Assembly (NCBI RefSeq): GCF_033568475.1
Contig: NC_133123.1
Span: 189,943,821-190,007,820, forward strand
Reading direction: 5' to 3'
DNA from: Henckelia pumila
Lineage: Eukaryota; Streptophyta; Magnoliopsida; Lamiales; Gesneriaceae
DNA length: 64,000 nucleotides
The notes below the pieces were generated by a model. The model was not told the origin of the DNA, ran no database searches, and saw only the letters and a list, made by a program, of their open reading frames with translations. The stretch's first letter is position 1, and each line of letters begins with the position of its first letter. Shown here piece by piece: positions 43,396 to 55,380 of the stretch. Position numbers and translations under genes: made by a program.

Positions 43396-44452
43396 TCGTG
43401 GTTGTGATGTCATTTGGGTTATTGTGGATAGATTGTCTAAATCTGCCCATTTTATTTCTTATGATCGTACTTGGACATATACGAAAATGGCGAAAATGTA
43501 CATTGATCAGATAGTGCGATTGCATGGTGTGCCAGTTACTATAGTATCAGACCGTGATCCCAGATTTACTTCTAAGTTTTGGTCTAGTTTGCAATCAGCT
43601 TTGGGTTCTAAATTGGCCATGAGTACTGCCTATCATCCACAGACAGATGGTCAATCTGAAAGGACTATTCAGACACTTAAAGATTTATTACGAGCTGTTG
43701 TGATGGATTTTAGTGGTGGTTGGCAAGAATCTTTAGCTTTGGTGGAATTCTCTTACAATAACAGTTACCAAGTATCTATCGGGATGGCACCATTTGAAGC
43801 CTTGTATGGCAGAAAATGTAGATCTCCGATATGTTGGGAAGAAGTAGGAGAACGACAATTGTCAGGACCAGAGTTTATTCAAGAGATGAAAGAAAAAGTT
43901 GACCTGATCAGGAAAAGAATGAAAGCAGCCCAGGATCGTCAAGCCAGCTATGCTAATAACAGACGTAGACCTTTAGAATTTCAGGTTGGCGATTTTGTTT
44001 TCTTGAAAGTATCACCATTTCGTGGTACTATGAGATTTGGGCGTAAAGGGAAATTAGCTCCTCGTTATATCGGTCCATACGAGATTGTTGAGAAGATTGG
44101 TATTTTAGCGTATCGTTTGAACTTGCCGCAGAGTTTGTCTGCGATACATGATGTATTTCACGTATCTATGCTACGGAAGTATGAACCAGATCCTTCTCAT
44201 ATCTTGAGGGCTGTTGATGTGGAGTTGGATAGTTCCCTTAGCTATGTTGAATATCCAGTGCAGATTCTTGATCGTAAAGAAAAGCAACTGAGAAACAAGA
44301 CGATTCCTTTGGTTATGGTGGAATGGAGTAGACATGGGAGAGAAGAAGCTACATGGGAATTGGAGTCTCGAATGCGTCAAGAATGGCCTCATTTTTTTGA
44401 CAATGTGGTGACTTATGCCATGTACTCTGATTTTCCTATGTACTATCAGTGA
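43355..44452 (+). pseudogene. TE4 integrase core and chromodomain in shifted frame
   Basis: From about 43355 the next frame carries the core: [15 protein letters not shown] (Asp), [15 protein letters not shown] (Asp) and [16 protein letters not shown] (Glu). The catalytic triad is complete. The GPY-type region ([20 protein letters not shown]) and chromodomain-like tail ([38 protein letters not shown]) follow, with the stop at 44450-44452. Only the frameshift separates this from RT-RNase H. Confidence 0.9.
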
Positions 44453-44532
44453 TAGATGCTTGACCACTATGTATATAAGTTTGATGTGTGTTTGATTTCG
44501 AGGACGAAATCTTCTTTTTAGAGGGGGAGAAA
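44453..44532 (+). other. TE4 3' region with polypurine tract
   Basis: Ends TTTTAGAGGGGGAGAAA just before the 3' LTR TG. The GACGAAAT stretch (44503-44510) also precedes the TE3 polypurine tract (56493-56500), a shared chromovirus 3' trait. Confidence 0.75.
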
Positions 44533-46586
44533 TGTAAGGACCCGATATTATATATTAATTAATTTGTGTGTTAAAAATATGTATTTATAAATATCGGTTT
44601 ATAGACGATATTAAAATGAATATGTTATTAATAGAGCACACAGGAGTTGAAATAACTCGAACCGGATCAAGTTTGAACCCCGAATGAATAAAATAAGACA
44701 CACATTAAAGCAATACATATCTGATTAAATAGATATGGATATATATTCAGACTGTTTCTCTCTCCTCACGCGTTCATCGTCATCCCCGTCTGTATCGTTT
44801 TCCTTTTCATTTCAAAATCTTTTCGTCACTTTAAATGTCCGTATCTCCTTCGTTTTTTGCCGGATTTCAAAAGTAAATATAGTTCCGGAATCCTCGCGAC
44901 GAGAGCTATCTTTCGGTACCCATATTTCATATTTTTATTGAAATTTCCGAAAACCCGTCGCACCAGCTGCCGTCGTTCGCCGCCGTTCGCCGCCGCCGAT
45001 CGTCGCCGGAGTTTAGGGGTAGGTTGTGTTAGTTGTTTAACCCTTTAATTCCAAGCTTTGAGGTATAATTTTGAATTTAGGGTTTCGAATTTTGGGTATT
45101 TTGATTCAATTGACATCCGATAATTGATATTTGATTTATTATTGTTTGTAGGTATTATATCGAAGTCGATTGAAGGTATTCGATATTTTTCAGAATTTAT
45201 TTGGGATTTATTTCGAATTTCCAGATTTTTTATATTGGGGATTTTCGAATTTAAGTGTTGATTATTCATTAATTGAGTGTTTAGATGCTCTAGAAAATAT
45301 AAATGCGAATTTTCGAAATTTGTAGGAATTTTTGGAAAATTCAGATTGTTCTACTTGGGGTATTTTGACTTTTAGAGTCGTATATTCGATATTTGGTCAT
45401 TGATAGGATGTTTTAATATTTAATATGAATTTTAGGATTTATGAGCAATTTTTCTGGAATTACAGATTCTGAAAATTTGGGATTGAAATATCCGAGAAAT
45501 ACTTGAGATATTTCTGTGGTAATTAAGTGTCGGTTGAACGTATGAGCTGTTTATATTACGACGCCTATAATGGCATGTAATGATATTCAGTATTTTGTAA
45601 TGAGTGATAATGTGTTTTATGTGCTTACGTGGATTATATGATTTCATTCACTCATTTACAAGTTTACATAGCACGTTGAGCCTTGACTCCTTTGATTGCT
45701 ATTGATATTGATCTCTTGAGATGTATTGAGTCATCATGGAGCGAGTGACATTGTTTTAGTGCACTCCTGAGATAGCATGAGGCACGGACAGGTAGCTCCT
45801 GTTGCCCTCCGATGCTACGTACGACACTCCTGATGACAGCATGAGACTAGACGGGTCGCTCCTGTCACCCTCCGATGCTACGTGTATGGATTAGCAGTGA
45901 TGATTCGAGGTCTGCTGTGTTCCTGGCACGGGTGGCCACTGAGTTTATTGTGATACGATTATTTGGACTCCTTTTGGTATCCCTTATTTCATTGATACCT
46001 GTCACGCATTACATTGCATTTTATTGCATTGTACTTGATTTTATTCATGTCAGTTATATTTGTCGTAATTTTTATAGTTCGTCGTACTGGGGTCCAACCC
46101 CTGTTTTCTTTTTATGCTGTGGTTGTTTGTGATTCCATAGCAGGTTATCCAGGGGGATTTGACGCATCTGGTGGAGCGTCATCTAGTGGTACCCAGTGAG
46201 GCGAGCGTGGAGTCGAGGTCCCAGATATATGTATATATATCAGTTTAGCGAGTTTTATATTTTCCGGGGTGATGCCCTGTGTATCTGTATAAATAGTTTT
46301 AGACCTTGTTTTGAATTGTTAATTGTGTGATCGAGCCTTGCCGGCTCTGCATGTGTTTAGTCCTGGCCAGTGCGGCTATAGGTTTGTAAATTGGAGTTGT
46401 GACTCTATTTTCGAGTATATATTGCTGGTTGTGTTGTACAGGTTTTTGGGATGTCCTATTTACGAATAGGTCATGCCGAAATTTCTGTAGGCCCAAACGC
46501 AAATTTTTAACTCGTTTTCGCTGTTTACATTAATTAATCCTGGTTGTTTGATCATTAAATATTGAATCAGGACACGGGCCCTTTCA
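44533..46586 (+). repeat. TE4 3' LTR
   Basis: 2054 bp, close match to the 5' LTR. It has an extra copy of a short TTCGCCGCCG-type unit near 44985 and a 3-bp deletion near 45537. Confidence 0.95.
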
Positions 46587-47115
46587 GGTTTACTCTATCC
46601 TGTTAGTGGATGGACTTCCATCAATTTGGGTCTCGCGTATCCACTGGTATTTTGGTATGTGAGCCACCTCCTGAAGCGACGGCACATCGTGCTACATACC
46701 AGGGCCCGGTCTCTCTTTGTTATCCGATTCTTGACCTCAAGTTGTAGGGAGTTCACTTTGCATGCATGTGTACTCATAATCTTGTGATGAGCGTTTTATG
46801 CTCATGCCTCGTACTCTGTGTTTCTGGACACCATATTCCATGGGGCAGGTTTGCGATTGGACGAGGCGGGTGGATCCAAGAGGGGCTAAACAGTGGTTGG
46901 CCAGCTGGAGCTTCGCCTAGGTTTATTGTTTGTATTGGGTTGTTACAGCGTTCAATTTGGTTGTATAACTATTTGGGTATTTGAAGATTCCTTTCCTTGG
47001 GATTGTATTAATATTTATTGTTTCCGCAGTTTATTTTTGGTTTACTATTTAATTAAGTTAATTGCATGCCTAAGTTCTGTTTAGTATGTGATCTCGGTAA
47101 GGGTCACTACATTTA

Positions 47116-47127
47116 TGGTATCAAAGC
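47116..47127 (+). other. TE3 primer binding site (initiator tRNA-Met type)
   Basis: TGGTATCAAAGC, 4 nt after the LTR end, is complementary to the 3' region of initiator tRNA-Met with one change compared with TE4 and TE5. Confidence 0.75.
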
Positions 47128-47186
47128 ATGCATAGTATTCTTGGGATTTAGATTCTGCATAAGATAATCGTGAGGTACTTTTGTAG

Positions 47187-47987
47187 ATGGCGAACTACGA
47201 TGACCAGAGTAGCCATGGTAGTGGAGGTGGACGCTGGGGAGATGATGATCGTGAGCGTCATCGGGAACGTCATCTTCATCGTTGTGATGAGGATTGTTTC
47301 AGTGTGCGCCGATTCTTGCTGATGGGCCCTAAGCCCTTGGGCGTAGGCGAGTCTCCGAAAGATGCGGAGAACTGGTTAGACCGCATGGAGACGAATTTTC
47401 AGACGTTCCGTTGTACTGAGGAGCAAAAGATGGAGACACTTGGTTATATTCTGTATGGGAGAGCCCGGAAGTGGTGGAGATTCACTTCTGCACCTTTTGT
47501 TGCGGCGAGAGGAGTTGCCACTTGGGCCGAGTTCCACACAGCTTTTTAGAAGCTGTATTTTCCTCCTGCACTCCGTCAGATGAAGGCGGGTGAGCTACCG
47601 AGTCTGCGACAGGGAGTCATGTCTATTGACGAGTACCAGCTGAAGTTCTTTGATCTATTATCCTATTGCCCCGAGATTGCTGACAGCTCAGAGATGAAGT
47701 ACAATCTGTTTCTTCAGGGCCTTAACCCTGATATTCATGACCGGGTGGCGGTTGGTGATGACATGACTTACGAGGGTTTGGTGAGCCGTTGTCACCAAGC
47801 GGAGGATAGCATTCGGTGGAACAGGTCCTTCTCTCAGTCTAGGCCTGCGAGTTCTTTGGGTCCCCCTGCTCAGACTTTTAAGAAGTCCGGATCTACTTCT
47901 TCTTCCTCTGGTTCCGCTGGTGTTGTTCATTTTGGGAAGAAGGAGACGTGCGACCATTGCGGGAAGAACCATCCGTCAGACAAGTGA
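47187..47987 (+). pseudogene. TE3 gag, interrupted
   Basis: The ATG at 47187 (MANYDDQSSHGSGGGRWGDD) starts a frame with a stop at 47547-47549 and another at 47985-47987. The capsid core shows AENWLDRMETNFQTFRCTEE, ARKWWRF and MSIDEYQLKFFDLLSYCPEI. A Ser-rich linker leads to a zinc-knuckle region (CDHCGKNHPSDK) cut by the second stop. The frame continues with FFCCGEVGHLRRDF, so a two-knuckle nucleocapsid was once present. Confidence 0.8.
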
Positions 47988-48023
47988 CATAGAGCTTCTG
48001 GAGCTTTTTTTTGTTGTGGAGAG

Positions 48024-50053
48024 GTGGGTCATCTCCGGAGGGATTTCCCACTATCTGGGGGAGGCGGTTCTGGCTCTGGTTCAGGATATGGTTCTCAGGC
48101 TACCATTCAGCAGAGGTCGCAGGGACAGTCTGCTGGGAGTTCTCACTTGAAGCCGCGGGCTTCTGGACAGGTGTTTGCCTTGAGGCACAATCAGGCTGTG
48201 GAGGAGAATGAGAATGTCATCGCAAGTACATTTCTATTATATGGTATACCTACTCTTGTACTTATTGACACTGGTGCATCTCATTCCTTCATTTATGCAC
48301 GTTTTGTTAAGAGGCATAAGTTACCATGCATTGCACTAGACATAGTAGTTTCTGTTTCTACTCCAACGGGTCAGTCTGCTTTGGCTAAGCGTTTTGTGAT
48401 GGGTTGCCCTTTAGAGTTCGAAGGGAACATTCTGATAGCGAATCTCATGGTTCTGGCGATGGACGACTTTGATTGTATTCTGGGGATTTACATGCTGACT
48501 ACCTATCTAGCTTCAGTGGACTGCTATAAGAGATTAGTACGCTTTTATCCGGATGAGAGTGATATCTGGTTTTTCTATGGAGAGGGAGTGCGACCCCCGA
48601 TGCCTTTGGTATCAGCTTTGAGAGCCTGTCGAGCTCTAGAGTCTGGCGGGAAAGGCTACCTTATCTATGCAGTTGATTTGTCCGCTGAGAGCGTTGGGAT
48701 AGAGAGTATTACTATCGTGGATGAATTCCCAGATGTAATTTCAGATGAGATTCCGGGTTTTCCTCCTGCTACGGAAGTCGAGTTTGGCATAGAGTTGATG
48801 CCGGGTACTTTGCCTATTTCTCGAGCACCGTATCATCTGGCTCCGTCAGAAATGCAAGAGTTGAAGAATAGTTACAGGATCTTTTGGATAAGGGGTACAT
48901 TCGTCCTAGTATATCTCCTTAGGGGGCTCCTGTTATTTTTGTAAAGAAGAAGCATGGGTCTATGCGGTTGTGCATTGACTATCGGCAGCTGAACCGAGTT
49001 ACTGTGAAGAACAAGTATTCTTTGCCTCTTATTGATGACTTGTTTGATCAGCTGCAGGGTACTTCGGTTTACTCCAAGATTGACATGAGATTTGGGTATC
49101 ATCAGATGAGAGTCCGAGATCAGGACATAGCCAAGACTGCATTCCGTACTCTCTATGGACATTACGATTTTCTAGTGATGCCATTTGGATTGACTAATGT
49201 GCCGGCTATATTTATGGATCTGATGAACCGTTTCTTCAGGGAGTTTTTGGACAAGTTTTTCGTTGTCTTCATTGACAACATCTTGGTGTATTCGCGTAAT
49301 GCGGACGAGCATGTTTCACACTTGAGATTAGTACTGCAGACTCTTCGGGATGAGCAGTTGTACGCCAAGTTGAGTAAGTGTGAGTTCTGGATGGATCGAG
49401 TGGTTTTTCTTGGCCATATCATATCCAGGGAGGGAATTTCTGTTGATCCGAGCAAGATTGAGGCTGTGCTTAATTGGTCGCGTCCGACGACGGTTTCTGA
49501 GATCCGTAGTTTTCTGGGTCTTGCAGGTTATTATCGTCGCTTCATTTTGAACTTCTCTCAGCTAGCTCGACCGTTGATGCAGCTTACCCGTAAGGGTGTT
49601 GATTTCGAGTGGTCCTCCGAGTGTGAGGAGAATTTTTGCGAGCTTCAATGGCGGTTGACTTCTGCACTGGTGTTGGCATTACCATCAAGATCTGGAGGGT
49701 ATGTGGTTTACACGGATGCTTCTCTTCAGGGGTTAGGTTGTGTCCTGACCCAGAATGAGCATGTGATCGCGTACGCTTCTAGACAGTTGAAGCTGGACGA
49801 AGACAATTATCCGGTTCATTATTTGGAGTTTGTAGCCATTGTATTCGCTTTGAAGATCTGGTGTCATTATCTGTATGGCGAGAAATTTGAGATCTTCACC
49901 GACCACAAGAGTCTCAAGTATTTGTTCACTCAGGAGGAGTTGAACATGAGGCACAGGCGTTGGATGGACTTGCTTAAAGACTATTATTGCGAGATTAAGT
50001 ACCATCCGGGAGCTGCTAATCTCACTGCTGATGCCTTGAGTTGCAAGGTGTGA
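48024..50053 (+). pseudogene. TE3 protease, reverse transcriptase and RNase H
   Basis: The protease has an intact LIDTGASHSFIYARF (about 48260-48305). A frameshift near 48865-48900 precedes RT. RT blocks are [35 protein letters not shown] and [16 protein letters not shown]. At the catalytic box the sequence reads FIDNI: the second Asp is Asn (AAC at 49277-49279), expected to kill polymerase activity. RNase H follows ([26 protein letters not shown]). The frame ends at a TGA (50051-50053). Confidence 0.85.
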
Positions 50054-50099
50054 CTATCCACACTTCAGACTTGTTCGATGTCTAGTGCGATCGAAGAGT

Positions 50100-51259
50100 G
50101 TTGCTCTTCAGGGTATACCTTCAAACACAAGAAAGGTATGCAAAGTATCCAGATGTTTGAATTACTATCTGAGCCAGCTTTGTATTCGCGGATTTGGGAT
50201 GCTCAGATGTCTGATTCAAAGACCTAGTGTTTGGCTTGTCTAGCCAACGAGGGTAGTACGTCTGGATTTCATTATCAGTCAGATGGTTTTCTGTGTTTGT
50301 CTGGTAGGCTTGTGATTCCGGAGGATGAAGAGTTGCGAGGAGAGATTTTGTCTCAGGCACATCGCACTAATTTGAGTATTCATCTGGTGAGCAACAAGAT
50401 GTACAAGAATCTACGTACTCGATTTTGGTGGAAGGGAATGAAACGCAGCGTGTATCAGTATGTTTCGAGATGCTTGGTTTGTCAGCAGGTCAAGGTAGAA
50501 CACCGACAACCTGGAGGTCTGCTTCACAGTCTACCTATTCCTGAGTGGAAATGGGAGCTTATCACGATGGATTTTGTGACCCATTTGCCGGTATCCTCGA
50601 GGAATTGTGATGCTATCTAGGATGTGGTGGACCGACTCACCAAGTCAGCACATTTCATTTCCTATAGCCGAGAGTACTCTGTAGATCTTATGACACGATT
50701 GTACATTCAGGAGATTGTTCGACTTCATGGAGTGCCTGTGAGCATTGTCAGCAATCGAGACCCCAGGTTTACTTCTAGGTTCTGGGGGAGTGTTCAGCGT
50801 GCGATGGGCACTACTCACAGTTTGAGTACTGCTTATCATCCAAAAACAGATGGTCAGTCATAGCGCACTATCCGTACTTTGGAGGATATGCTTCGAGCGT
50901 GCAGTATGGACTTTGGTTCAGCCTGGCAGGATCATTTGCCATTGATTGAGTTCGCGTACAACAACAGCTATCATACTAGCATTGGGATGGAACCTTTTGA
51001 GGCGTTGTATGGGCGACATTGTCGTACTGCACTCTTCTGGGAAGAAGTGTGGGAGAGACAGGCTAAGGGACCGGAGTTAGTTCAGCAGACAGCAAATGTT
51101 GTTGATCAGATCAAGAAACGGATTAAGATTGCACAGGATCGTCAGGCCAGCTACGCTAATACTAAGCGTAGGCCTCTGCAGTTTGATGTTGGGGAGAAAG
51201 TGTTTCTGAGAGTGTCACCTTTCCGCAGAATTCTCAGATTTGGCCTCGAGGGCAAGTTG
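50100..51259 (+). pseudogene. TE3 integrase, interrupted by stops and by TE5
   Basis: The zinc region (HRTNLSIHLVSNKMYKNLRT, CLVCQQVKVEHRQPGG) and catalytic core are readable in one frame with stops at 50618-50620 and 50861-50863. The first Asp is in [10 protein letters not shown]. At the second catalytic position the codon 50753-50755 encodes Asn. The third (Glu) position coincides with the stop at 50861-50863. All this points to an inactive enzyme. TE5 entered at AGTTG (51255-51259) within the region before the chromodomain. Confidence 0.85.
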
Positions 51260-52146
51260 TGATATGAATCTAGAAGGCGCTCAAAGATTCATATTGTTCC
51301 GAGATTTGGTTCATGATTTACATTCAAGAGTTGAAGGGTTTGGAATTCATGGCAATCAATTTGGAGTACTTGAAGATCACTTTGAAGGATGCTACAATGT
51401 TATTGAAGTCCAAAGAAGTCAAGGGAGTGGAGAAAATGTCAAGAAGAACACAAAAATAGGTGACACATCCCGAGACGTATGCGCGCCCGCGCCTCCCTGA
51501 CGTGCGCCCGCGCCTGATGGACAGAACTTCATGCGCGCCCGCGCCTCCCTGACGTGCGCCCGCGCCTGACGGACAGAACTTCATGCGCGCCCGCGCCTTC
51601 GAATTTTACACACAGTACGGCGTGTTGTGTGTGTGCGAGATTTTTTGATATTTTGGCATTATTTTCTATATTTTGAGTCTTTTAGTTATACTAGGAAACT
51701 TTCTAGATGATATCTTTGATATCTTTAGGCTATATTTTGCGTTATCTTTTATTTTTTGTAAACTATAAATACTTTTGTTTTATTTCATTAATAATAATTC
51801 AGATTCAGTTTATACAAAAATTATTGAAAATTCTCTCAAGAATTTTATTCAAAGCTTTGCTTTGTTCTTCAAATCAAACTTTCTCAGTTAATTACTTGGA
51901 AACGTTTGTCGATTGTTTCTCACTGAAGATTGTCAGATACAAGTTTATCTGAAGATTTTCTTTGGTTTCAATTGTTGTGGTTTCTGTTGTTAATCGTACC
52001 GTCGATTAAAGGTGAAAATCCAAAACCCTATCAATTTTACTTGTTTCAAAGATTGGGCAAAACTTTGAGTCTTTTGTTTATTGGTTAGAGGGTGCGATTC
52101 AAATTATAATCGTGTTTGCTAATCTTACACAACAAGATTCATATCA
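51260..52146 (+). repeat. TE5 5' LTR
   Basis: 887 bp. A 52-bp GC-rich tandem repeat lies at 51481-51597 (units at 51481, 51533, 51585), each with GCGCGCCCGCGCC. The TATA box TATAAATA is at 51764-51771. By eye about 20 substitutions separate it from the 3' LTR. Confidence 0.95.
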
Positions 52147-52148
52147 TT

Positions 52149-52160
52149 TGGTATCAGAGC
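52149..52160 (+). other. TE5 primer binding site (initiator tRNA-Met type)
   Basis: TGGTATCAGAGC, 2 nt after the LTR end, same as TE4. Confidence 0.9.
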
Positions 52161-52696
52161 CAATGTTTTGAATCAAGTAAGTACCTATCTTCATCTATCT
52201 CTGTTCTTCGTTCTTCATCTAAGTCTATTCTCATCTCAAATTTATGTGTCATTCTTTCAAACTTTTTATCCAAGTCTCGTGTCTTGTGCTACAAGTTATA
52301 AATTAAAAAAAAAGTGAAAAAAATCGAAAAAAAAAATTTCAAAAAAAAAAAGAGATTTGAAATCGGTCAAAAAAAAAAGTAGAGACCGAAAAAGCTTTAA
52401 AAAAAAAGGGAGAAGCAAAATAACTTGTGGCAAAGTCTTGTGTCTTGTGAGTATTTGGGTAAAAAAAATTATTTCAATCTTCATAAGTCTCTTGACTTGT
52501 TTTTGTGCAATCTACGTGAGTCGATTGGCAAGTGTTTACAAGTTTTGAACTTTAAAGTTTGATATTTAAAATCACAAAGCATAAGCTATTCTTTATTTGA
52601 GTGAAAAAAAAGAGTGTTTGAGCGATTTTTTTGGAGTGACTTGTGAGATTTTGGGTGAGGAATATTGTAATTACTAACCTTCTTCTTGCAGGTACG
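52161..52696 (+). other. TE5 5' leader
   Basis: AT-rich leader with several A-runs (52306-52410) and a pyrimidine stretch ending TTCTTCTTGCAG at 52692, which resembles a splice acceptor just before the gag ATG. It may be an untranslated leader or intron end (inference). A frame at 52357-52548 is A-run driven and not called. Confidence 0.4.
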
Positions 52697-53608
52697 ATGT
52701 CCTATAGAAATTATTTTGTTGGAGGAGATGATGAGTACATGGAGAGTAAAAGGAGATTTTATGGGTGTGGTAGTAATGGAAGTAATAAAAGTAAAATTCC
52801 ATCGTTCCATGGAGATGAGGATCCGGAATTGTATTTGAAGTGGGAGAAAAGGGTAGAGAGTGTATTAGATGATCGTGATATTTCTGAATCTATGAAGGTA
52901 AAACTTGTAATAAAAGTGTTTACCGACTATGCTTGCACTTGGTGGGATAGGTTAGATGAGAATCGGGAGAGGCGTGGAATGAGTCCTATATCTACGTGGG
53001 ATGAGTTGAAAAGGGTGTTGAGGAAACACTTTGCTCCTAATCACTATGAGAGGAGAAGTGTTGTTTCCAAACGTGAGCATCAAGGTACATCTAAACTTAC
53101 AAATTCTAGTACCTTTGATATTGCATGCTTATGTTGCATGCTTATGTGTCATAGAAAAGATAAGTATGATATGAGCCAATGTTTTAATGAGGCTATAATG
53201 AAATTGGAGGATTCTCGTGTAGAGATTGAATCTAATGGTGTCGTAGAGGTTGAATCAAAAGTTGAAGTTGAGTCGATAATTGAGGATGAAACTTCATTGA
53301 TTGATGATGTGAGTGTCGAAATTTGTGCGGTGGAAGGTGAATGGCTTGATGAAAACTCTTCTATTGTACATGGTGTGGTTGATAGTGGTATTAGTGTTGA
53401 ATCTAAATGTGAAGTGGTAGATGATTCATCTAATATTTTTGTGGTAGATGAGAGTCGTATGGATTTTCATAGTGGGACTAGTAATTTGTTGAATGAGTCT
53501 TGTAATCTTTCTATTCAATTGAGTCCAAAAGAACTTCTTGAGGATCAATTGGAATTTGAAAAATTGAGTGATATGGCTAAAAAAAGAGTGATGAAAAAAG
53601 TGAGATAG
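52697..53608 (+). CDS. TE5 gag-like protein
   Basis: 303 codons from the ATG at 52697 (MSYRNYFVGGDDEYMESKRR) to the stop at 53606-53608, with no internal stop. The capsid-like core is clear: SKIPSFHGDEDPELYLKWEK, ACTWWDRLDENRERRG and STWDELKRVLRKHFAPNHYE at about residues 40-135. The C-terminal half is acidic and Val/Glu/Ser-rich (EVESKVEVESIIEDETSLID) and no zinc knuckle is seen. Capsid cores of this type come from Ty3/gypsy gag. The missing knuckle and unusual acidic tail suggest a derived product. An upstream GTG-initiated extension to 52643 is less likely. Confidence 0.7.
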   Translation: MSYRNYFVGGDDEYMESKRRFYGCGSNGSNKSKIPSFHGDEDPELYLKWEKRVESVLDDRDISESMKVKLVIKVFTDYACTWWDRLDENRERRGMSPISTWDELKRVLRKHFAPNHYERRSVVSKREHQGTSKLTNSSTFDIACLCCMLMCHRKDKYDMSQCFNEAIMKLEDSRVEIESNGVVEVESKVEVESIIEDETSLIDDVSVEICAVEGEWLDENSSIVHGVVDSGISVESKCEVVDDSSNIFVVDESRMDFHSGTSNLLNESCNLSIQLSPKELLEDQLEFEKLSDMAKKRVMKKVR

Positions 53609-53673
53609 CCATAAAAAAAGAAAAAGAAAAAGAAAATTTAGAGGCCGAAAGAAAGAGAGTTCAAAAGAGTGAG

Positions 53674-54588
53674 ATGGTCTTTGAGGTAAAAAAAGAGAGG
53701 AAAGAAAAGAGAGAAAAGAGACCAATAAAAAAAGAAAATATTATGGTCCAAAATAGTGATGTTGAAAATTTTGTTCAAATGAATAAAATCCCTAAAGTAC
53801 TTTTGTACAAAGAGGTTTTATCTCATTGTCATGATTTAGCCGATTCAATCCCGAGCATTGTTTGTTCTTCTTTGCAGGATTTTGGTGATGCATTGATGAA
53901 GAAGCAAAGGAGATACAAAACTAAAAGGCTTAACATGTTGGATCCATGTCAAGGTGAGGTTGAATGTTTGAAAGTTGTTCCCTTTGAGAGGTACAATGTA
54001 GATGCAATTCGAAGGTACAATTTCAATTCAAACTTCCAAAGGTATGAACTTAATTCTATGTTGCATGAATTTACTTACTTTGTTGAAGGATTTGAGAAAA
54101 TGTTAGCTATGAATTATGCTTTGATTTCAAATTTTGATATTAATTCTCTTAAGTTTATTCATACTAAAAGATTTGATGAGTTAGTTTGTGTCGATGTGAG
54201 TCAATTGTGCATGGGTAGCATATGTGGTAAGTCCTATTTTCTTGATTGGTTAGTGATGACTTTTGGGCGAGCTAATGTGCGTAGTACTTTCATGAGATTG
54301 ATGGGATATATTTTGCATGCATCTAGAGGAAAATTTATTTTGTTATATTTTGATTATATCTTAGTATATATCAAAATTTTGAATTGGCGTGTCGAATATT
54401 TTATACTTGTGGTGTCGACACAAAGAGATGAGATTTTGTGCGAAAGTTTGAATGATAATGTGTTGTGTACAAGAAAATTTGCTTTACTTGTGGATGGTGA
54501 GAATTTTCAAGAACTTAGGGTTGTTGGTGAAGAGTTGATTATGTACCAACGAGGTAAGAAAAATGTGGTAGTTACTACACTATCATAA
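53674..54588 (+). pseudogene. TE5 cut-down pol frame with RT remnant
   Basis: 304 uninterrupted codons from the ATG at 53674. The N-terminus is highly charged (KKERKEKREKRPIKKENIMV). The middle has no known domain. Near residues 190-230 a decayed RT is recognisable: LDWLVMTFGRANVRSTFMRL, GYILHASRGKFILLYFDYIL. The catalytic box reads YFDY, so one Asp is lost. RT fingers and RNase H blocks are absent. The frame has stayed open although polymerase activity is impossible. Confidence 0.6.
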
Positions 54589-54609
54589 AGGTATGAGTTC
54601 TTATCTCTT

Positions 54610-55380
54610 TTGGTTACATGGTTCTTATGGTTTGAAAAATACTTGTACAATGTCCATGATAAATTTTATGTGAGCAAGTATTTGTTTAAAGAAAATAAGT
54701 TTTTCTTTATATATTCTTCATTGCATGCTTTGTTTGATGAAAGGATATGTGCTTTCAGTTTGAAGTGTAATTTTGAGAAATCCAAATTAAAGAGTATGTT
54801 GGATGAATATTTGTTATGATTACACATGAAAAGATATGTTGAGTGGAGTTGTAAGCGGCATATTGCATGTGCATTAATTCTTATTCCTAGAGCACAATGG
54901 TTGTATTTATCTATGAATTTTGTGTTGAGGTTAACTAGGTCTGAGAAGGGGAGGAATTTGCTCTATGTTTTGCTTAATGTCATTTTAATTATGTTTATAC
55001 GTGCTAGTGGTTATAAGGTGTTTAGTTTGAGTATGAGAAATTTCGTGTGTCTTGATATATTTTTGAGTGTGCAAAGTACATTGTTGCTTGTGAAAAATAT
55101 TTTTAAAGTTTCTGATCTTTGCTTGGTTTTTGTAGATAAAGGGCAAGATTTGAGGACAAATCTTTTTGAAAAAGGGGAGTCTGATATGAATCTAGTAGGC
55201 GCTCAAAGATTCATATTGTTCCAAGATTTGCTTCATGATTTACATTCAAGAGTTGAAGGGTATGGAATTCATGGCAATCAAGTTGGAGTACTTGAAGATC
55301 ACTTTGAAGGATGCTACAATGTTATTGAAGTCCAAAGAAGTCAAGGGAGTGGAGAAAATGTCAAGAAGAACACAAAATAG
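54610..55380 (+). pseudogene. TE5 RNase H/integrase remnants
   Basis: Same frame as the RT remnant, with stops at 54586-54588 and 54817-54819. The 54826-55380 part has WLYLSMNFVLRLTRSEKGRN, which lines up with the first strand of an integrase core but has Asn where the first Asp is expected. It ends QDLRTNLFEKGESD, a type of tail found just before the polypurine tract in some gypsy elements. The rest of the core is missing. The frame runs into the 3' LTR and stops at 55378-55380. Confidence 0.55.
55163..55181 (+). other. TE5 polypurine tract
   Basis: TTTTTGAAAAAGGGGAGTC precedes the TG of the 3' LTR; the A/G run is the plus-strand primer. Confidence 0.7.

Larger units (their letters stand above)
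37380..46586 (+). mobile_element. TE4: young, nearly intact Tekay/Del-like chromovirus
   Basis: 9207 bp with LTRs 37380-39428 and 44533-46586, perfect 5-bp duplication GGTTT (37375-37379, 46587-46591), TGTAAGGACCC...CCCTTTCA ends, primer site, gag-PR-RT-RH-IN-chromodomain and polypurine tract. By eye the LTRs differ by about 30 substitutions plus a few small indels in about 2.05 kb, so insertion is recent compared with the host TE3. Two in-frame stops, one frameshift and an altered protease active site are the visible defects. Confidence 0.95.
36594..47111 (+). repeat. TE3 5' LTR, interrupted by TE4
   Basis: Two parts: 36594-37379 and 46592-47111, about 1.3 kb together. The TATA box TATAAATA is at 36911-36918. 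Repeated CGGAAGCAACGTTC-like motifs lie upstream of it (36725-36895). TE4 entered at GGTTT. The frames at 36626-36893 and 46766-47084 are LTR sequence. Confidence 0.9.

Noticed and set aside
38717..46199. Paired open frames in both TE4 LTRs (38717-38974/45875-46132 and others)
   Set aside because: Identical frames in both LTRs reflect LTR duplication, without domain or codon evidence.
8571..52160. tRNA-like stretches at the LTR junctions
   Set aside because: They are 12-18-nt primer binding sites complementary to tRNA 3' ends and not tRNA genes.
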